From contig CAMNBW010000007.1 in NCBI GenBank assembly GCA_946533525.1, positions 1-18,880 on the forward strand: a DNA stretch of 18,880 bases. Reading direction: 5' to 3'. Source of the DNA: an uncultured Lachnospiraceae bacterium (GTDB lineage Bacteria > Bacillota > Clostridia > Lachnospirales > Lachnospiraceae). The number at the start of each line of letters is the position of its first letter. Position 1 is the first letter of the stretch. The position numbers were made by a program, and so were the translations under genes. This document shows, piece after piece, positions 6,084 through 13,230 of this stretch. The notes under the pieces were generated by a model, which was given only the letters and a program-made list of their open reading frames with translations, was not told where the DNA came from and searched no databases.

Positions 6084-6491
6084 TTAACGCTTGCTGAACT
6101 GAGGAGCTCTACGAGCAGCTTTGAGACCGTATTTCTTTCTCTCCTTCATACGAGGATCACGGGTAAGGAAGCCCGCCTTCTTTAATATAGGTCTGTATTC
6201 ATCTGAGTCAGCTTCGAGAAGCGCCCTTGAAATTCCGTGCCTGATAGCTCCTGCCTGGCCAGTATAGCCACCGCCATATACATTGACAAGGATATCAAAC
6301 TTTCCGTCTGTCTGGGTCGCAACGAGAGGCTGACGAATGATCATCTTCAGGGTCTCTTCCCCAAAATACTCGTCAATACTTCTTTTATTTATCGTTATCT
6401 CTCCCTTTCCGGGCATAAGATAAACTCTTGCTACGGAGCTCTTCCTTCTTCCGGTTCCGTAATATCTTGTAGATGCTTTCTTAGTAGCCAT
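6084..6491 (-). CDS. rpsI: 30S ribosomal protein S9 (uS9)
   Basis: S9 lies in the head of the 30S subunit; its C-terminal tail reaches toward the P-site tRNA. The 135-residue protein has YYGTGRRKSSVARV near the N-terminus, NVYGGGYTGQAGAIRHGISRAL in the middle, and the diagnostic C-terminus RDPRMKERKKYGLKAARRAPQFSKR in separate conserved blocks ending with the KR tail. Length is normal. It follows rplM by 27 bases with a GGAAGG site, forming the standard two-gene rplM-rpsI operon, and is closed by a terminator. Confidence 0.98.
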   Translation of the reverse strand: MATKKASTRYYGTGRRKSSVARVYLMPGKGEITINKRSIDEYFGEETLKMIIRQPLVATQTDGKFDILVNVYGGGYTGQAGAIRHGISRALLEADSDEYRPILKKAGFLTRDPRMKERKKYGLKAARRAPQFSKR

Positions 6492-6518
6492 TGTCTATCC
6501 CTTCCTGTATCTTTTGTC

Positions 6519-6947
6519 TTAGAATTTGATTGCTTCAGGCTTCTGAGCTGCATGATTGTGCTCAGGACCTGCATATACAAAGAGCTTCTTATACATCTGT
6601 CTTCCAAGAGTACCCTTGGGAAGCATTCCCTTAACCGCGTGCTCGATGACCTGCTCGGGCTTCTTTGCGAGCTTCTGACGAAGAGTCGTCTCCTTAAGCC
6701 CTCCTACATAGTCCGAATGTGTCCTGTATATCTTCTGATCCAGCTTTTTACCTGTAACCTTGATCTTCTCGGCATTGACAACGATAACATAGTCTCCTGT
6801 ATCCATAAAGGGTGTGAATTCAGGCTTATTCTTACCTCTTAAAATCGCTGCGATCTGAGAAGCCATGCGACCTAAAGTTTGTCCTTCGGCATCTACCAAA
6901 TACCACTTCCTGGTAATATTAGAAGGATTAGCTATATAAGTATCCAT
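6519..6947 (-). CDS. rplM: 50S ribosomal protein L13 (uL13)
   Basis: L13 is an early-assembly 50S protein. From the ATG at 6947 it has 142 residues, the usual length, beginning MDTYIANPSNITRKW. Family blocks visible are WYLVDAEGQTLGRMAS, GDYVIVVNAEKI, the KKxYRTHS-like KIYRTHSDYVGG, AVKGMLPKGTLGRQM and VYAGPEHNHAAQKP. A longer reading frame from a TTG at 6959 would start inside the ribosome binding site, so the ATG, five bases after GGAGG, is the start. It is first in the rplM-rpsI operon behind a consensus promoter and a leader with a hairpin. Confidence 0.98.
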   Translation of the reverse strand: MDTYIANPSNITRKWYLVDAEGQTLGRMASQIAAILRGKNKPEFTPFMDTGDYVIVVNAEKIKVTGKKLDQKIYRTHSDYVGGLKETTLRQKLAKKPEQVIEHAVKGMLPKGTLGRQMYKKLFVYAGPEHNHAAQKPEAIKF

Positions 6948-6985
6948 ATCTTCCTCCAAAAATCAATCAACTTATCTTTATTTGT

Positions 6986-7011
6986 CTGCCGGATTGGGCT
7001 GTAATCCGCAG
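6986..7011 (-). promoter_or_regulatory. Stem-loop in the rplM leader, possible L13 autoregulatory site
   Basis: In the roughly 67-base leader, the arms CTGCGGATT and AATCCGGCAG pair over nine positions with one bulged G and a seven-base loop. The hairpin begins about three bases after the predicted start point (7014). No T-run follows, so it is not a terminator. Some Firmicutes have a known L13 leader RNA before rplM; that this one is homologous is inference and was not tested. Confidence 0.45.
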
Positions 7012-7021
7012 CGCATCGATT

Positions 7022-7050
7022 ATTGTACTACCCGTAAAGACAGGTGTCAA
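7022..7050 (-). promoter_or_regulatory. Consensus vegetative promoter of rplM-rpsI
   Basis: The minus strand reads TTGACA (7050-7045), a 17-base spacer and TACAAT (7027-7022), with a predicted start near 7014. The truA stop codon (TGA, 7049-7047) lies within the -35 hexamer. Its strength fits a ribosomal protein operon. Confidence 0.88.
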
Positions 7051-7787
7051 GCAAGAATCTTTATTTTCTCAAGCAAAAGTCCCTGGGGAGGCGCGGTCGG
7101 TCCCGCAGCCGAACGGTCGCAGGCTGAAAGGATATTTTTCATATCCTCGGGCTGCAGCCTGCCTCTTCCGATCTCTATAAGCGTACCGGAAATTATGCGG
7201 ACCATATTATACAGAAATCCGTAGCCCGAAACCTCTATCCTTATCATCTCTTTATCCCTTGCCGCCGAAATATCCGTTATTTCCCTTATCGTTGTAAGGG
7301 CCTGGGTATGAACCGAGCAAAAGCTCTTAAAGTCATGTTTTCCCACCAGGTACTGTGCGGCTTCATGCATTTTATCCGCGTCCAGCTTATATTTCACCTG
7401 ATATGTGTAGAGTCTTTTTAAGGGATCCGCAATGTCGGAATTAAATATGGAGTACGAATAGGTCTTTACCGTGTGAGCTTTTCTTATGGAAAAATCGGGA
7501 GAAACTTCTTCGGAAGACCTCACCGTAATATCCTCCGGAAGCCTTGTGTTTAAAGCCGCACAGAATTTATCCGGGGGTATCGAGGATGAAGTGTCAAAAA
7601 CCGCGATATTCATCATTGCATGAACCCCGGCGTCGGTCCTGCTGGCTCCCTCCAGCTCTACCTCTTCCCCGGTCAGCTCCCTTATGGCATCTATGAGGGT
7701 TCCCGCCACGGTTTTCTGCCCCTCCTGAAAAGCCCAGCCGTGGTAGAGCGTTCCGTCGTAGGCCACCTTGAGCATAAGCCTCTTCAT
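7047..7787 (-). CDS. truA: tRNA pseudouridine(38-40) synthase TruA
   Basis: TruA converts uridines 38, 39 and 40 in tRNA anticodon arms to pseudouridine. The 246-residue protein starts KRLMLKVAYDGTLYHGW and has the catalytic motif ASRTDAGVHA with the nucleophilic D52, then FxxHDFKSFC-like GKHDFKSFCS and the C-terminal YGFLYNMVRIISGTLIEIGRG. Length is normal. The ATG at 7787 overlaps the ecfT stop as ATGA, and GGGGAG lies 12 bases upstream, so translation is probably coupled to ecfT. Placement after the ECF transporter genes and before rplM is common in Firmicutes. Confidence 0.97.
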   Translation of the reverse strand: MKRLMLKVAYDGTLYHGWAFQEGQKTVAGTLIDAIRELTGEEVELEGASRTDAGVHAMMNIAVFDTSSSIPPDKFCAALNTRLPEDITVRSSEEVSPDFSIRKAHTVKTYSYSIFNSDIADPLKRLYTYQVKYKLDADKMHEAAQYLVGKHDFKSFCSVHTQALTTIREITDISAARDKEMIRIEVSGYGFLYNMVRIISGTLIEIGRGRLQPEDMKNILSACDRSAAGPTAPPQGLLLEKIKILA

Positions 7788-8590
7788 ATCGGTGAGATTC
7801 TCCCCGCTGCAATCACCGCCGCAAAATATACGGCAAGCGTTATAAACGCAGTTATATCCTGCGCCTTATATTTAAGGGGTTTCATCTTGCTTCGTCCGTC
7901 TCCGCCCCTGTAGCAGCGGGCCTCCATCGCCATAGCCAGATCGTTCGCCCTCCTGAAGGCCGAAACAAAAAGGGGAACCAGAATGGGCACAAGGGACTTT
8001 GCACGCCTTAAAATATTTCCGTGTTCAAAATCCGCTCCCCTGGCCTGCTGAGCCTTCATGATCTTGTCGGTTTCGTCCAGAAGTATAGGAATAAAACGAA
8101 GCGCTATGGACATCATCATTGCAACCTCATGCACTGGTACCCTGAATGCCCTTAAGGGCTTCATAAGGCTTTCCAGTCCGTCCGTCAGGTTGTTGGGCGT
8201 TGTTGTAAAGGTCAGCAGGGACGAGCCCACTATGAGGTAAAGCAGTCTTATGGCTGTATATCCCGCAATAATAAGTCCTTCCTTTGTGACCCGGAATTTC
8301 CAGAAAGTAAAGACCGGAACTCCCGGGGTCAGGAAGATGTTAAATATGACCGTAAGGAGCAGAATAAACACCATGCTCTTCATCCCCTTTAAAATATATG
8401 AAAGGGGAACCCTCGAAAGGATTATGACGCTCACCAGAAATATGGTTGCGATAATATATACACTTATGCTGTTAAATAAAAACAATGAAACCAGATAAAC
8501 CAGGACCCCGATAAGCTTTGTTCTCGGATCGAGCGAATGCAGGGCGGACTTTGTCTGGTAATACTGTCCTATAGTTATATCACGTATCAT
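7784..8590 (-). CDS. ecfT: ECF transporter transmembrane component EcfT
   Basis: EcfT is the membrane scaffold that couples the two ATPases to exchangeable substrate-binding S proteins for vitamins and metals. The 268-residue protein begins with the conserved cytoplasmic IGQYYQTKSALHSLDPRTKL, has several membrane helices (about 27-59, 70-90, 105-128, a pair near 240-265), and carries the two coupling motifs QQARGAD (ARG at 183-185) and AMEARCYRG (ARC at 224-226) that contact the ATPases. The ATG at 8590 overlaps the ecfA2 stop as ATGA. No S component is encoded in this window, so this is the shared (group II) arrangement, with substrate proteins encoded elsewhere. Confidence 0.95.
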   Translation of the reverse strand: MIRDITIGQYYQTKSALHSLDPRTKLIGVLVYLVSLFLFNSISVYIIATIFLVSVIILSRVPLSYILKGMKSMVFILLLTVIFNIFLTPGVPVFTFWKFRVTKEGLIIAGYTAIRLLYLIVGSSLLTFTTTPNNLTDGLESLMKPLRAFRVPVHEVAMMMSIALRFIPILLDETDKIMKAQQARGADFEHGNILRRAKSLVPILVPLFVSAFRRANDLAMAMEARCYRGGDGRSKMKPLKYKAQDITAFITLAVYFAAVIAAGRISPI

Positions 8591-9450
8591 CTTGCGCCTG
8601 TGGCCCCGCCCTTAAAAAGGCTCATTATACTGTCGGCCGCTTCATCTATCGTAGTTGCCCGGATATTTACGGGCAGTTCAAATACATTTAATTTGTGCAT
8701 TATATATGTAACCTCCGGCGCCGCAAGCCCCATGCCCTGAAGCTCACGAAACCGCCTGAACACCTCTCCCGGACTGCTGTCCATTACGAGCTTCCCCCTG
8801 TTCATAACGAGGAGCCTCTCCACATAGTTTGCGACATCATCCATGCTGTGGGAAACCAGGATGATGGTCTTACCGCCCTCGTGCAGCTCTTTTATAAGCT
8901 CGAGTATTTCATCCCGCCCGGTGGGGTCCAGTCCCGCAGTGGGTTCATCCAGTATCAGCACATCGGGCTGCATCGCAAGCACTCCGGCAATCGCCACCCT
9001 TCTCTTCTGCCCTCCCGAAAGGTCAAAGGGAGAAACATAAAAATATTCATCGGGAAGCTTTACCTTCTTTAGGGCCTCATAGGCCTTAAGCTCCGCTTCC
9101 TTTTCGCTAAGCCCCATGTTTTTCGGCCCGAAGCAAACATCCTTAAAAACACTCTCTTCAAATAGCTGGTGCTCGGGATACTGGAATACCAGTCCTACAT
9201 GGTAACGCAGCTTCACCCTGTCATAGCTCTTATCGTAGATGTCCTCTCCGTTATAGAGTATCTGACCGCTTGTAGCTTTCATGAGCCCGTTCAGATGCTG
9301 CACAAAGGTGGATTTTCCCGAACCGGTATGGCCTATGAGCCCGATGAATTCACCGTCCGCTATCTTCATCGAAACATCGTCGAGCGCCTTAACCTCCAGC
9401 GTCGTCTTTTCGCCGTATATATGACTTAAATGATTTATTATAAAAGACAT
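8587..9450 (-). CDS. ecfA2: ECF transporter ATP-binding protein EcfA2
   Basis: This is the second ATPase of the energy-coupling factor module. From the ATG at 9450 it has 287 residues: Walker A GHTGSGKST (40-48), Q-loop at Q90 (FQYPEHQLF, typical of EcfA2), signature LSGGQ (144-148), Walker B LILDEP (165-170) and H-loop H201 (SHSMDD). The C-terminal extension past residue 225 is the dimerisation and EcfT-contact region of the family. A reading frame open to 9519 would lie within ecfA1; the ATG whose A is shared with the ecfA1 stop (TAATG), with GGAG upstream, is the natural start. Confidence 0.96.
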   Translation of the reverse strand: MSFIINHLSHIYGEKTTLEVKALDDVSMKIADGEFIGLIGHTGSGKSTFVQHLNGLMKATSGQILYNGEDIYDKSYDRVKLRYHVGLVFQYPEHQLFEESVFKDVCFGPKNMGLSEKEAELKAYEALKKVKLPDEYFYVSPFDLSGGQKRRVAIAGVLAMQPDVLILDEPTAGLDPTGRDEILELIKELHEGGKTIILVSHSMDDVANYVERLLVMNRGKLVMDSSPGEVFRRFRELQGMGLAAPEVTYIMHKLNVFELPVNIRATTIDEAADSIMSLFKGGATGAR

Positions 9451-10355
9451 TAATTTGCAAACTCCGACAAGGCTTTTTTGTATTTTTCCTGTTCCATATC
9501 TTTGCCGGTCCGTAAACATATCTCTCTTACGAGCTCGTCCCCGGACAGAATTCCTTCCGGCAAATCCAGGCCTCTTCTTTTAAGCTCATATGCCAGCAGT
9601 GTGGCCTGCGGCACGGTGAGCCTTAGTTTTTTAAGCTCCTCCGGCCTTGAAAATATCTCCCTCGGGCTGCCCTGCATGGCTATCTTTCCCTTATCCATGA
9701 CAAAGACCTTATCCGCGTATATTACCTCTTCCATATAGTGCGTGATCAGTATTATCGTCACACCTTCGACATCGTTTAAAGCGCGGGCGGCCCTGATAAC
9801 CTCTTTGCGCCCCAGCGGGTCCAGCATTGCCGTCGGCTCGTCCATAATTATGCATTTCGGATGCATGGCCACGACTCCGGCTATTGCCACTCTCTGCTTT
9901 TGCCCTCCGGAAAGCTTATTCGGAGAATGCTTGCGAAACTCATACATATTGAGGGTCTTAAGTGCTTCCTCGACCCTTACCCAGATCTCGTCCGTAGGAA
10001 CCCCCATGTTCTCGGGGCCAAAGCCCACATCCTCCTCGACTACGTTTCCGATTATCTGGTTATCGGGATTCTGAAAGATCATTCCCGCCCTCTGCCTGAT
10101 GTCCCAGGTATTGGCCGGGTCGGAGGTGTCCTTCCCGTCTACAAAAACACTGCCCTCCGTAGGATAGAGGATAGCGTTTAAGTGCTTCGCAAAGGTGGAT
10201 TTACCCGAACCGTTTGAGCCGAGTACCGCAATAAAGTCTCCCTCTTCGATACTCATGGTAACTCCGTCGACAGCCCTGGTAATGCCTTCCACATTCCCTT
10301 CTTCGTCACGCCTTATATATTCATATGTAAGATCTTTTGTCTCAACTATTCCCAT
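9450..10355 (-). CDS. ecfA1: ECF transporter ATP-binding protein EcfA1
   Basis: This is the first ATPase of the energy-coupling factor module, 301 residues. It has Walker A GSNGSGKST (46-54), Q-loop Q95 in FQNPDNQ (typical of EcfA1), signature LSGGQKQR (148-155), Walker B CIIMDEP (168-174) and H206 in THYMEE. The N-terminal insertion RRDEEGNVEGITRAVDGV is common in clostridial EcfA1. The start is unusual: an in-frame TAA lies two codons before the ATG, no Shine-Dalgarno sequence precedes it, and a TATAAT box ends only nine bases upstream, so the transcript would have a leader of about three bases. Translation of the whole ecf-truA unit may therefore start in leaderless mode. Confidence 0.95.
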   Translation of the reverse strand: MGIVETKDLTYEYIRRDEEGNVEGITRAVDGVTMSIEEGDFIAVLGSNGSGKSTFAKHLNAILYPTEGSVFVDGKDTSDPANTWDIRQRAGMIFQNPDNQIIGNVVEEDVGFGPENMGVPTDEIWVRVEEALKTLNMYEFRKHSPNKLSGGQKQRVAIAGVVAMHPKCIIMDEPTAMLDPLGRKEVIRAARALNDVEGVTIILITHYMEEVIYADKVFVMDKGKIAMQGSPREIFSRPEELKKLRLTVPQATLLAYELKRRGLDLPEGILSGDELVREICLRTGKDMEQEKYKKALSEFAN

Positions 10356-10364
10356 AGCTTATGT

Positions 10365-10394
10365 ATTATACAATATCGAGCAGGGAAGGTGCAA
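10365..10394 (-). promoter_or_regulatory. Probable promoter of ecfA1-ecfA2-ecfT-truA
   Basis: The minus strand has a perfect TATAAT (10370-10365). An 18-base spacer separates it from TTGCAC (10394-10389), matching three of six -35 positions. The predicted start point is about 10358, three bases before the ecfA1 ATG. The -35 and spacer lie inside an inverted repeat (10377-10408). Confidence 0.65.
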
Positions 10395-10451
10395 TCGCAC
10401 CCTGCTCGCCGCGAGTCGCGCTCCGGCGCAGCCGGAAATATTCCTCTGCGC
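10377..10451. repeat. Cluster of three GC-rich palindromes between rplQ and ecfA1
   Basis: Three inverted repeats lie end to end. At 10377-10408 the arms CGAGCAGG and CCTGCTCG enclose an inner GTGC/GCAC stem with a GATT loop and a four-base bulge. At 10410-10420 is CGCGA-G-TCGCG. At 10426-10451 the arms GCGCAG and CTGCGC enclose GGAA/TTCC. The stretch is strikingly GC-rich beside AT-rich flanks. None is followed by a T-run. It could be an operator, a REP-like element or a transcript 3' end; the sequence does not decide. Confidence 0.5.
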
Positions 10452-10462
10452 GGCTCTGCGAT

Positions 10463-10502
10463 AAAAAGGAAGGTCGTAACAACGAAAATGTTACGACCCT
10501 CC
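10463..10502 (-). terminator. Strong intrinsic terminator of the spc/alpha ribosomal operon
   Basis: Arms of 14 bases (10468-10481 and 10489-10502, with one G-T pair) form GGAGGGTCGTAACA / TGTTACGACCTTCC around a seven-base loop, followed on the minus strand by TTTTTATC. It lies 28 bases past the rplQ stop. This is the clearest terminator in the window and separates the ribosomal genes from the ecf operon. Confidence 0.93.
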
Positions 10503-10530
10503 CGTGATTTTTATTTATTATATAAAACTT

Positions 10531-11067
10531 TTATACCAGCTCCAGAAGAACCTGCATAGCCGCATCGCCCTTACGCTGTCCGATCTTGACTATCCTCGTA
10601 TATCCGCCCTTGCGGTTTACATATTTAGGTGCGATCTCATCAAAAAGCTTTGCGGGCAGATCCAACTGCTTCGTATTTCTCTTACGTCCTGCAGCCTGCT
10701 TCGGGATCTCCGTAACAGGATAAAGAACCTGGAGCATCTTTCTTCTTGCATGAAGTCTGGAAGGCTTATCCTGCTTGATCTCCTTCTCCACTTCATCGAA
10801 AACGGTTACCTTCTTGCCGTCTACTTCTTCCTTTACTCTCTTGCCGTCCTTGTCCTTACGGGGAACCTTGACGGTCTTCTTAACGGTTTCGAAGTTGTCC
10901 TTCTCCTTTACCGCAAGAGTTATGAGTCTTTCAACGATCTTTTGAACTTCCTCGGCCTTTGCCTGGGTTGTAACGATCTTGTCATTTACGATGACCGCTG
11001 TTGCAAGACTTCTTAATAAGGCCTTTCTCTGTGATGATGTTCTTCCGAGTTTTCTGTATTTTGCCAT
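10531..11067 (-). CDS. rplQ: 50S ribosomal protein L17 (bL17) with a long internal insertion
   Basis: L17 sits near the peptide exit tunnel of the 50S subunit. From the ATG at 11067 (GAGG nine bases upstream) it has 178 residues, against about 112-130 for most bacteria. The core is intact: YRKLGRTSSQRKALLRSLA, TTQAKAEEVQKIVERLITLA, then LHARRKMLQVLY, and the C-terminal GGYTRIVKIGQRKGDAAMQVLLELV. The extra length is a charged Lys/Glu/Asp-rich segment of about 48 residues (54-101) containing KVPRKDKDGKRVKEE and VTVFDEVEKE, placed between the helix and the LHARR motif. An upstream in-frame start at 11112 adds a non-homologous 15 residues and is rejected. Confidence 0.96.
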   Translation of the reverse strand: MAKYRKLGRTSSQRKALLRSLATAVIVNDKIVTTQAKAEEVQKIVERLITLAVKEKDNFETVKKTVKVPRKDKDGKRVKEEVDGKKVTVFDEVEKEIKQDKPSRLHARRKMLQVLYPVTEIPKQAAGRKRNTKQLDLPAKLFDEIAPKYVNRKGGYTRIVKIGQRKGDAAMQVLLELV

Positions 11068-11096
11068 AATTTTGTCCTCTTTTCCTTTATTTTTAA

Positions 11097-11130
11097 GCCG
11101 GACAATGCTCATCGGTCTTATTTATCCGGC
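11097..11130 (-). other. Stem-loop in the rpoA-rplQ spacer
   Basis: The 122-base spacer between rpoA and rplQ is much longer than most gaps in this operon. It contains GCCGGA and TCCGGC arms (six pairs, 22-base loop) followed on the minus strand by TTAAAAATAAAGG. It could be an RNA processing or partial termination site; no -10/-35 pair is convincing in the spacer. The inverted repeat is seen directly, the role is not known. Confidence 0.3.
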
Positions 11131-11189
11131 GAGAGGGGCGAATGACGCACTCTTTGGAATTACCGTCCTCCGCCTGGTTTATACGTATC

Positions 11190-12155
11190 TTATTTATCTG
11201 CTGTTTCTCCCTGGTTAAGTTCGAGTCCCAGCTCATCGAGCTTGGCAAGAACCTCCTCAAGGGATTTACGTCCCAGATTACGAACCTTCATCATATCATC
11301 GGGAGTCTTGTTTATAAGCTCCGCAACGGTATTTATACCGGCTCTCTTAAGACAGTTGTAAGAACGAACCGAAAGCTCCAGCTCGTCAATACTCATCTCA
11401 AGTATCTGCTCCGTCTCATCATTGGGCTTATCGACCATAACCGCGGTCTTGGAAGCCGCCTCTGAAAGGTTTATAAACAGACTTAAATGCTCTGAGAGCA
11501 CTTTAGCCGCAAGACTGATAGCCTCTTCAGGATGAAGCGTTCCATTGGTATATACATCCAAAGTAAGCTTATCGTAGTCTGTAACCTGACCTACACGGGT
11601 ATTCTCTACCGTAAGATTAACACGTTCAACCGGAGTATAGATCGAATCTACAGCTATCATGCCGATGGGGTTCTCCTCAGACTTGTTTCTGTCTGCACTG
11701 ACATAGCCCCTGCCGTTGGTTATCGTAAGCTCTATATAGAGTCTTGCATTTTTGTCGCTCAAGGTAGCGATATGCTGATCCTTGTTGACGATCTCGATAT
11801 CCTGGTCTACCTGGATGTCGGCCGCTGTGACTTCGCCTTCTCCCTCCATCTCAATACGGGCTATCTTGGGTTCATCAGCCGCACTTGTATTCTTGATGGA
11901 TAAATTCTTAATGTTCATTATGATCTCAGTAACATCTTCCTTAACTCCGGGAAGGATACTGAACTCATGCTGAGCCCCCTCGACCTTGACCTGACTAACT
12001 GCTGTTCCGGGAAGCGAGGAGAGCATAATACGTCTCAGGGAGTTACCGAGAGTAATACCATATCCACGCTCTAAGGGCTCTATTACAAACCTGCCATACT
12101 TATTGTCTTCTGATAAATCTGTAATAACAATTTTGGGCTTTTCAAATTCGAACAA
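11190..12155 (-). CDS. rpoA: DNA-directed RNA polymerase alpha subunit
   Basis: Alpha nucleates RNA polymerase assembly and contacts promoters and activators. The 321-residue protein has an N-terminal domain (about 1-230) with EPLERGYGITLGNSLRRIMLSSLPG and VDSIYTPVERVN blocks, a linker, and the C-terminal domain (about 250-312) with LELSVRSYNCLKRAGINTV and MKVRNLGRKSLEEV, whose residues contact UP elements and activators. The start is TTG at 12155 (TTGTTCGAA), seven bases after a strong AAGGAGG; there is no competing ATG. It follows rpsD by 27 bases. Confidence 0.98.
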   Translation of the reverse strand: MFEFEKPKIVITDLSEDNKYGRFVIEPLERGYGITLGNSLRRIMLSSLPGTAVSQVKVEGAQHEFSILPGVKEDVTEIIMNIKNLSIKNTSAADEPKIARIEMEGEGEVTAADIQVDQDIEIVNKDQHIATLSDKNARLYIELTITNGRGYVSADRNKSEENPIGMIAVDSIYTPVERVNLTVENTRVGQVTDYDKLTLDVYTNGTLHPEEAISLAAKVLSEHLSLFINLSEAASKTAVMVDKPNDETEQILEMSIDELELSVRSYNCLKRAGINTVAELINKTPDDMMKVRNLGRKSLEEVLAKLDELGLELNQGETADK

Positions 12156-12182
12156 GTTTGTACCTCCTTAGGTCACATTACA

Positions 12183-12776
12183 TTACTTCGAATACAACTC
12201 GACTATAAGCATCTCATCGACGGGAACATCGATCTGATCACGCCTGGGAAGCTCCTGCACCGTTCCCTTATAATTATCATGCTCTGCAGACAGCCACTCG
12301 GGAACGATCCTGTCGGCTGTTACGTCGAATATGTCCTTAATATGCTGTGAAGACCTGGAAGACTCCTTGATCTCAATAACATCTCCAACCTTTACCGAGT
12401 ATGAAGGAATATTTACCTTCTTACCGTTTACAAGGAAGGTCTTGTGGTCTACCATCTGACGCGCCTCTCTTCTTGTACGCGCAAAACCGAGACGGAATAC
12501 CACGTTATCAAGCCTGGTTTCCAGCATTATCATCAGGTTTTCACCTGTCTGACCCTTCATGCGGTCAGCCTTCTTATAATAATTTCTGAAGGGCTTCTCC
12601 AGAACGCCATAGATAAACTTGGCCTTCTGTTTTTCCCTCATCTGAAGTCCATACTCACTTACTTTTCTGTTTGCTCTTACCAGATTCCTGTTGGACGTCT
12701 TGCTTATACCCAATACTGCGGGCTCGAGTCCAAGGGATCTGCATCTTTTAAGAACAGGAACTCTATTAACTGCCAT
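12183..12776 (-). CDS. rpsD: 30S ribosomal protein S4 (uS4)
   Basis: S4 is a primary 16S rRNA-binding protein and in many bacteria represses its own operon. The 197-residue protein has the S4 RNA-binding domain around RLDNVVFRLGFARTRREARQMVDHKTFLVNGKKVNIPSY (about 88-126, given here as its recognisable blocks) and a typical N-terminal domain. Only one cysteine (in RCRSLG) is present near the N-terminus, so this is the zinc-free form. It lies four bases after rpsK, with AGGAG about 12 bases before the ATG. Confidence 0.97.
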   Translation of the reverse strand: MAVNRVPVLKRCRSLGLEPAVLGISKTSNRNLVRANRKVSEYGLQMREKQKAKFIYGVLEKPFRNYYKKADRMKGQTGENLMIMLETRLDNVVFRLGFARTRREARQMVDHKTFLVNGKKVNIPSYSVKVGDVIEIKESSRSSQHIKDIFDVTADRIVPEWLSAEHDNYKGTVQELPRRDQIDVPVDEMLIVELYSK

Positions 12777-12780
12777 ACGA

Positions 12781-13182
12781 TTACACTCTCCTTCTCTTAG
12801 GCGGACGACATCCGTTATGAGGAACGGGGGTTACGTCCTTGATACTTGTTACCTGAAGACCTGCTGCTGAAAGGGCTCTGATTGCCGCTTCTCTTCCGGA
12901 ACCGGGTCCCTTCACCATTACATCTACACTCTTTAAGCCATGAACGAGAGCTGCCTTCGTGGCAGTTTCTGCTGCCATCTGAGCTGCGTACGGAGTAGAT
13001 TTCCTTGAACCTCTAAAACCAAGACCGCCGGCACTTGCCCATGAAAGAGCGTTTCCGTTGCTATCCGTCAGCGTCACAATAGTATTGTTGAAGGATGACT
13101 GGATATGTGCCTGTCCATGTTCAACGTTTTTCTTAACGCGCCTCTTACCGGATCTTTTGGCGCCTGACTGTTGTTTAGCCAT
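12781..13182 (-). CDS. rpsK: 30S ribosomal protein S11 (uS11)
   Basis: S11 lies on the 30S platform near the mRNA exit. The 133-residue protein has a basic N-terminus (KRSGKRRVKKNVEHG), AHIQSSFNNTIVTLTD, SWASAGGLGFRGSRKSTPYAAQ and the C-terminal DVTPVPHNGCRPPKRRRV, all diagnostic. The ribosome binding site is weak (TAGG about 10 bases upstream). Position between rpsM and rpsD is the standard alpha-operon order. Confidence 0.98.
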   Translation of the reverse strand: MAKQQSGAKRSGKRRVKKNVEHGQAHIQSSFNNTIVTLTDSNGNALSWASAGGLGFRGSRKSTPYAAQMAAETATKAALVHGLKSVDVMVKGPGSGREAAIRALSAAGLQVTSIKDVTPVPHNGCRPPKRRRV

Positions 13183-13230
13183 AATAAAACTAACCTACTT
13201 TCTTTTTACGTGTTTTCGAGTTACCTATTA

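Noticed and set aside
6948..6959. rplM start at TTG 6959
   Set aside because: The TTG is the beginning of the TTGGAGG ribosome binding site; the ATG at 6947 gives the usual L13 length.
9451..9519. EcfA2 extension to 9519
   Set aside because: It overlaps the end of ecfA1 with residues unlike the family; the TAATG junction at 9450 is the natural start.
332..10464. Many plus-strand open frames of 60-200 codons lying opposite the minus-strand genes
   Set aside because: Each lies antisense to a well-identified gene, lacks recognisable domains, and mirrors the codon structure of the real gene. They are shadows, not genes.
11068..11112. L17 extension to 11112
   Set aside because: It adds 15 residues absent from L17 proteins, while the ATG at 11067 has a GAGG site and the conserved AKYRKLGR start.
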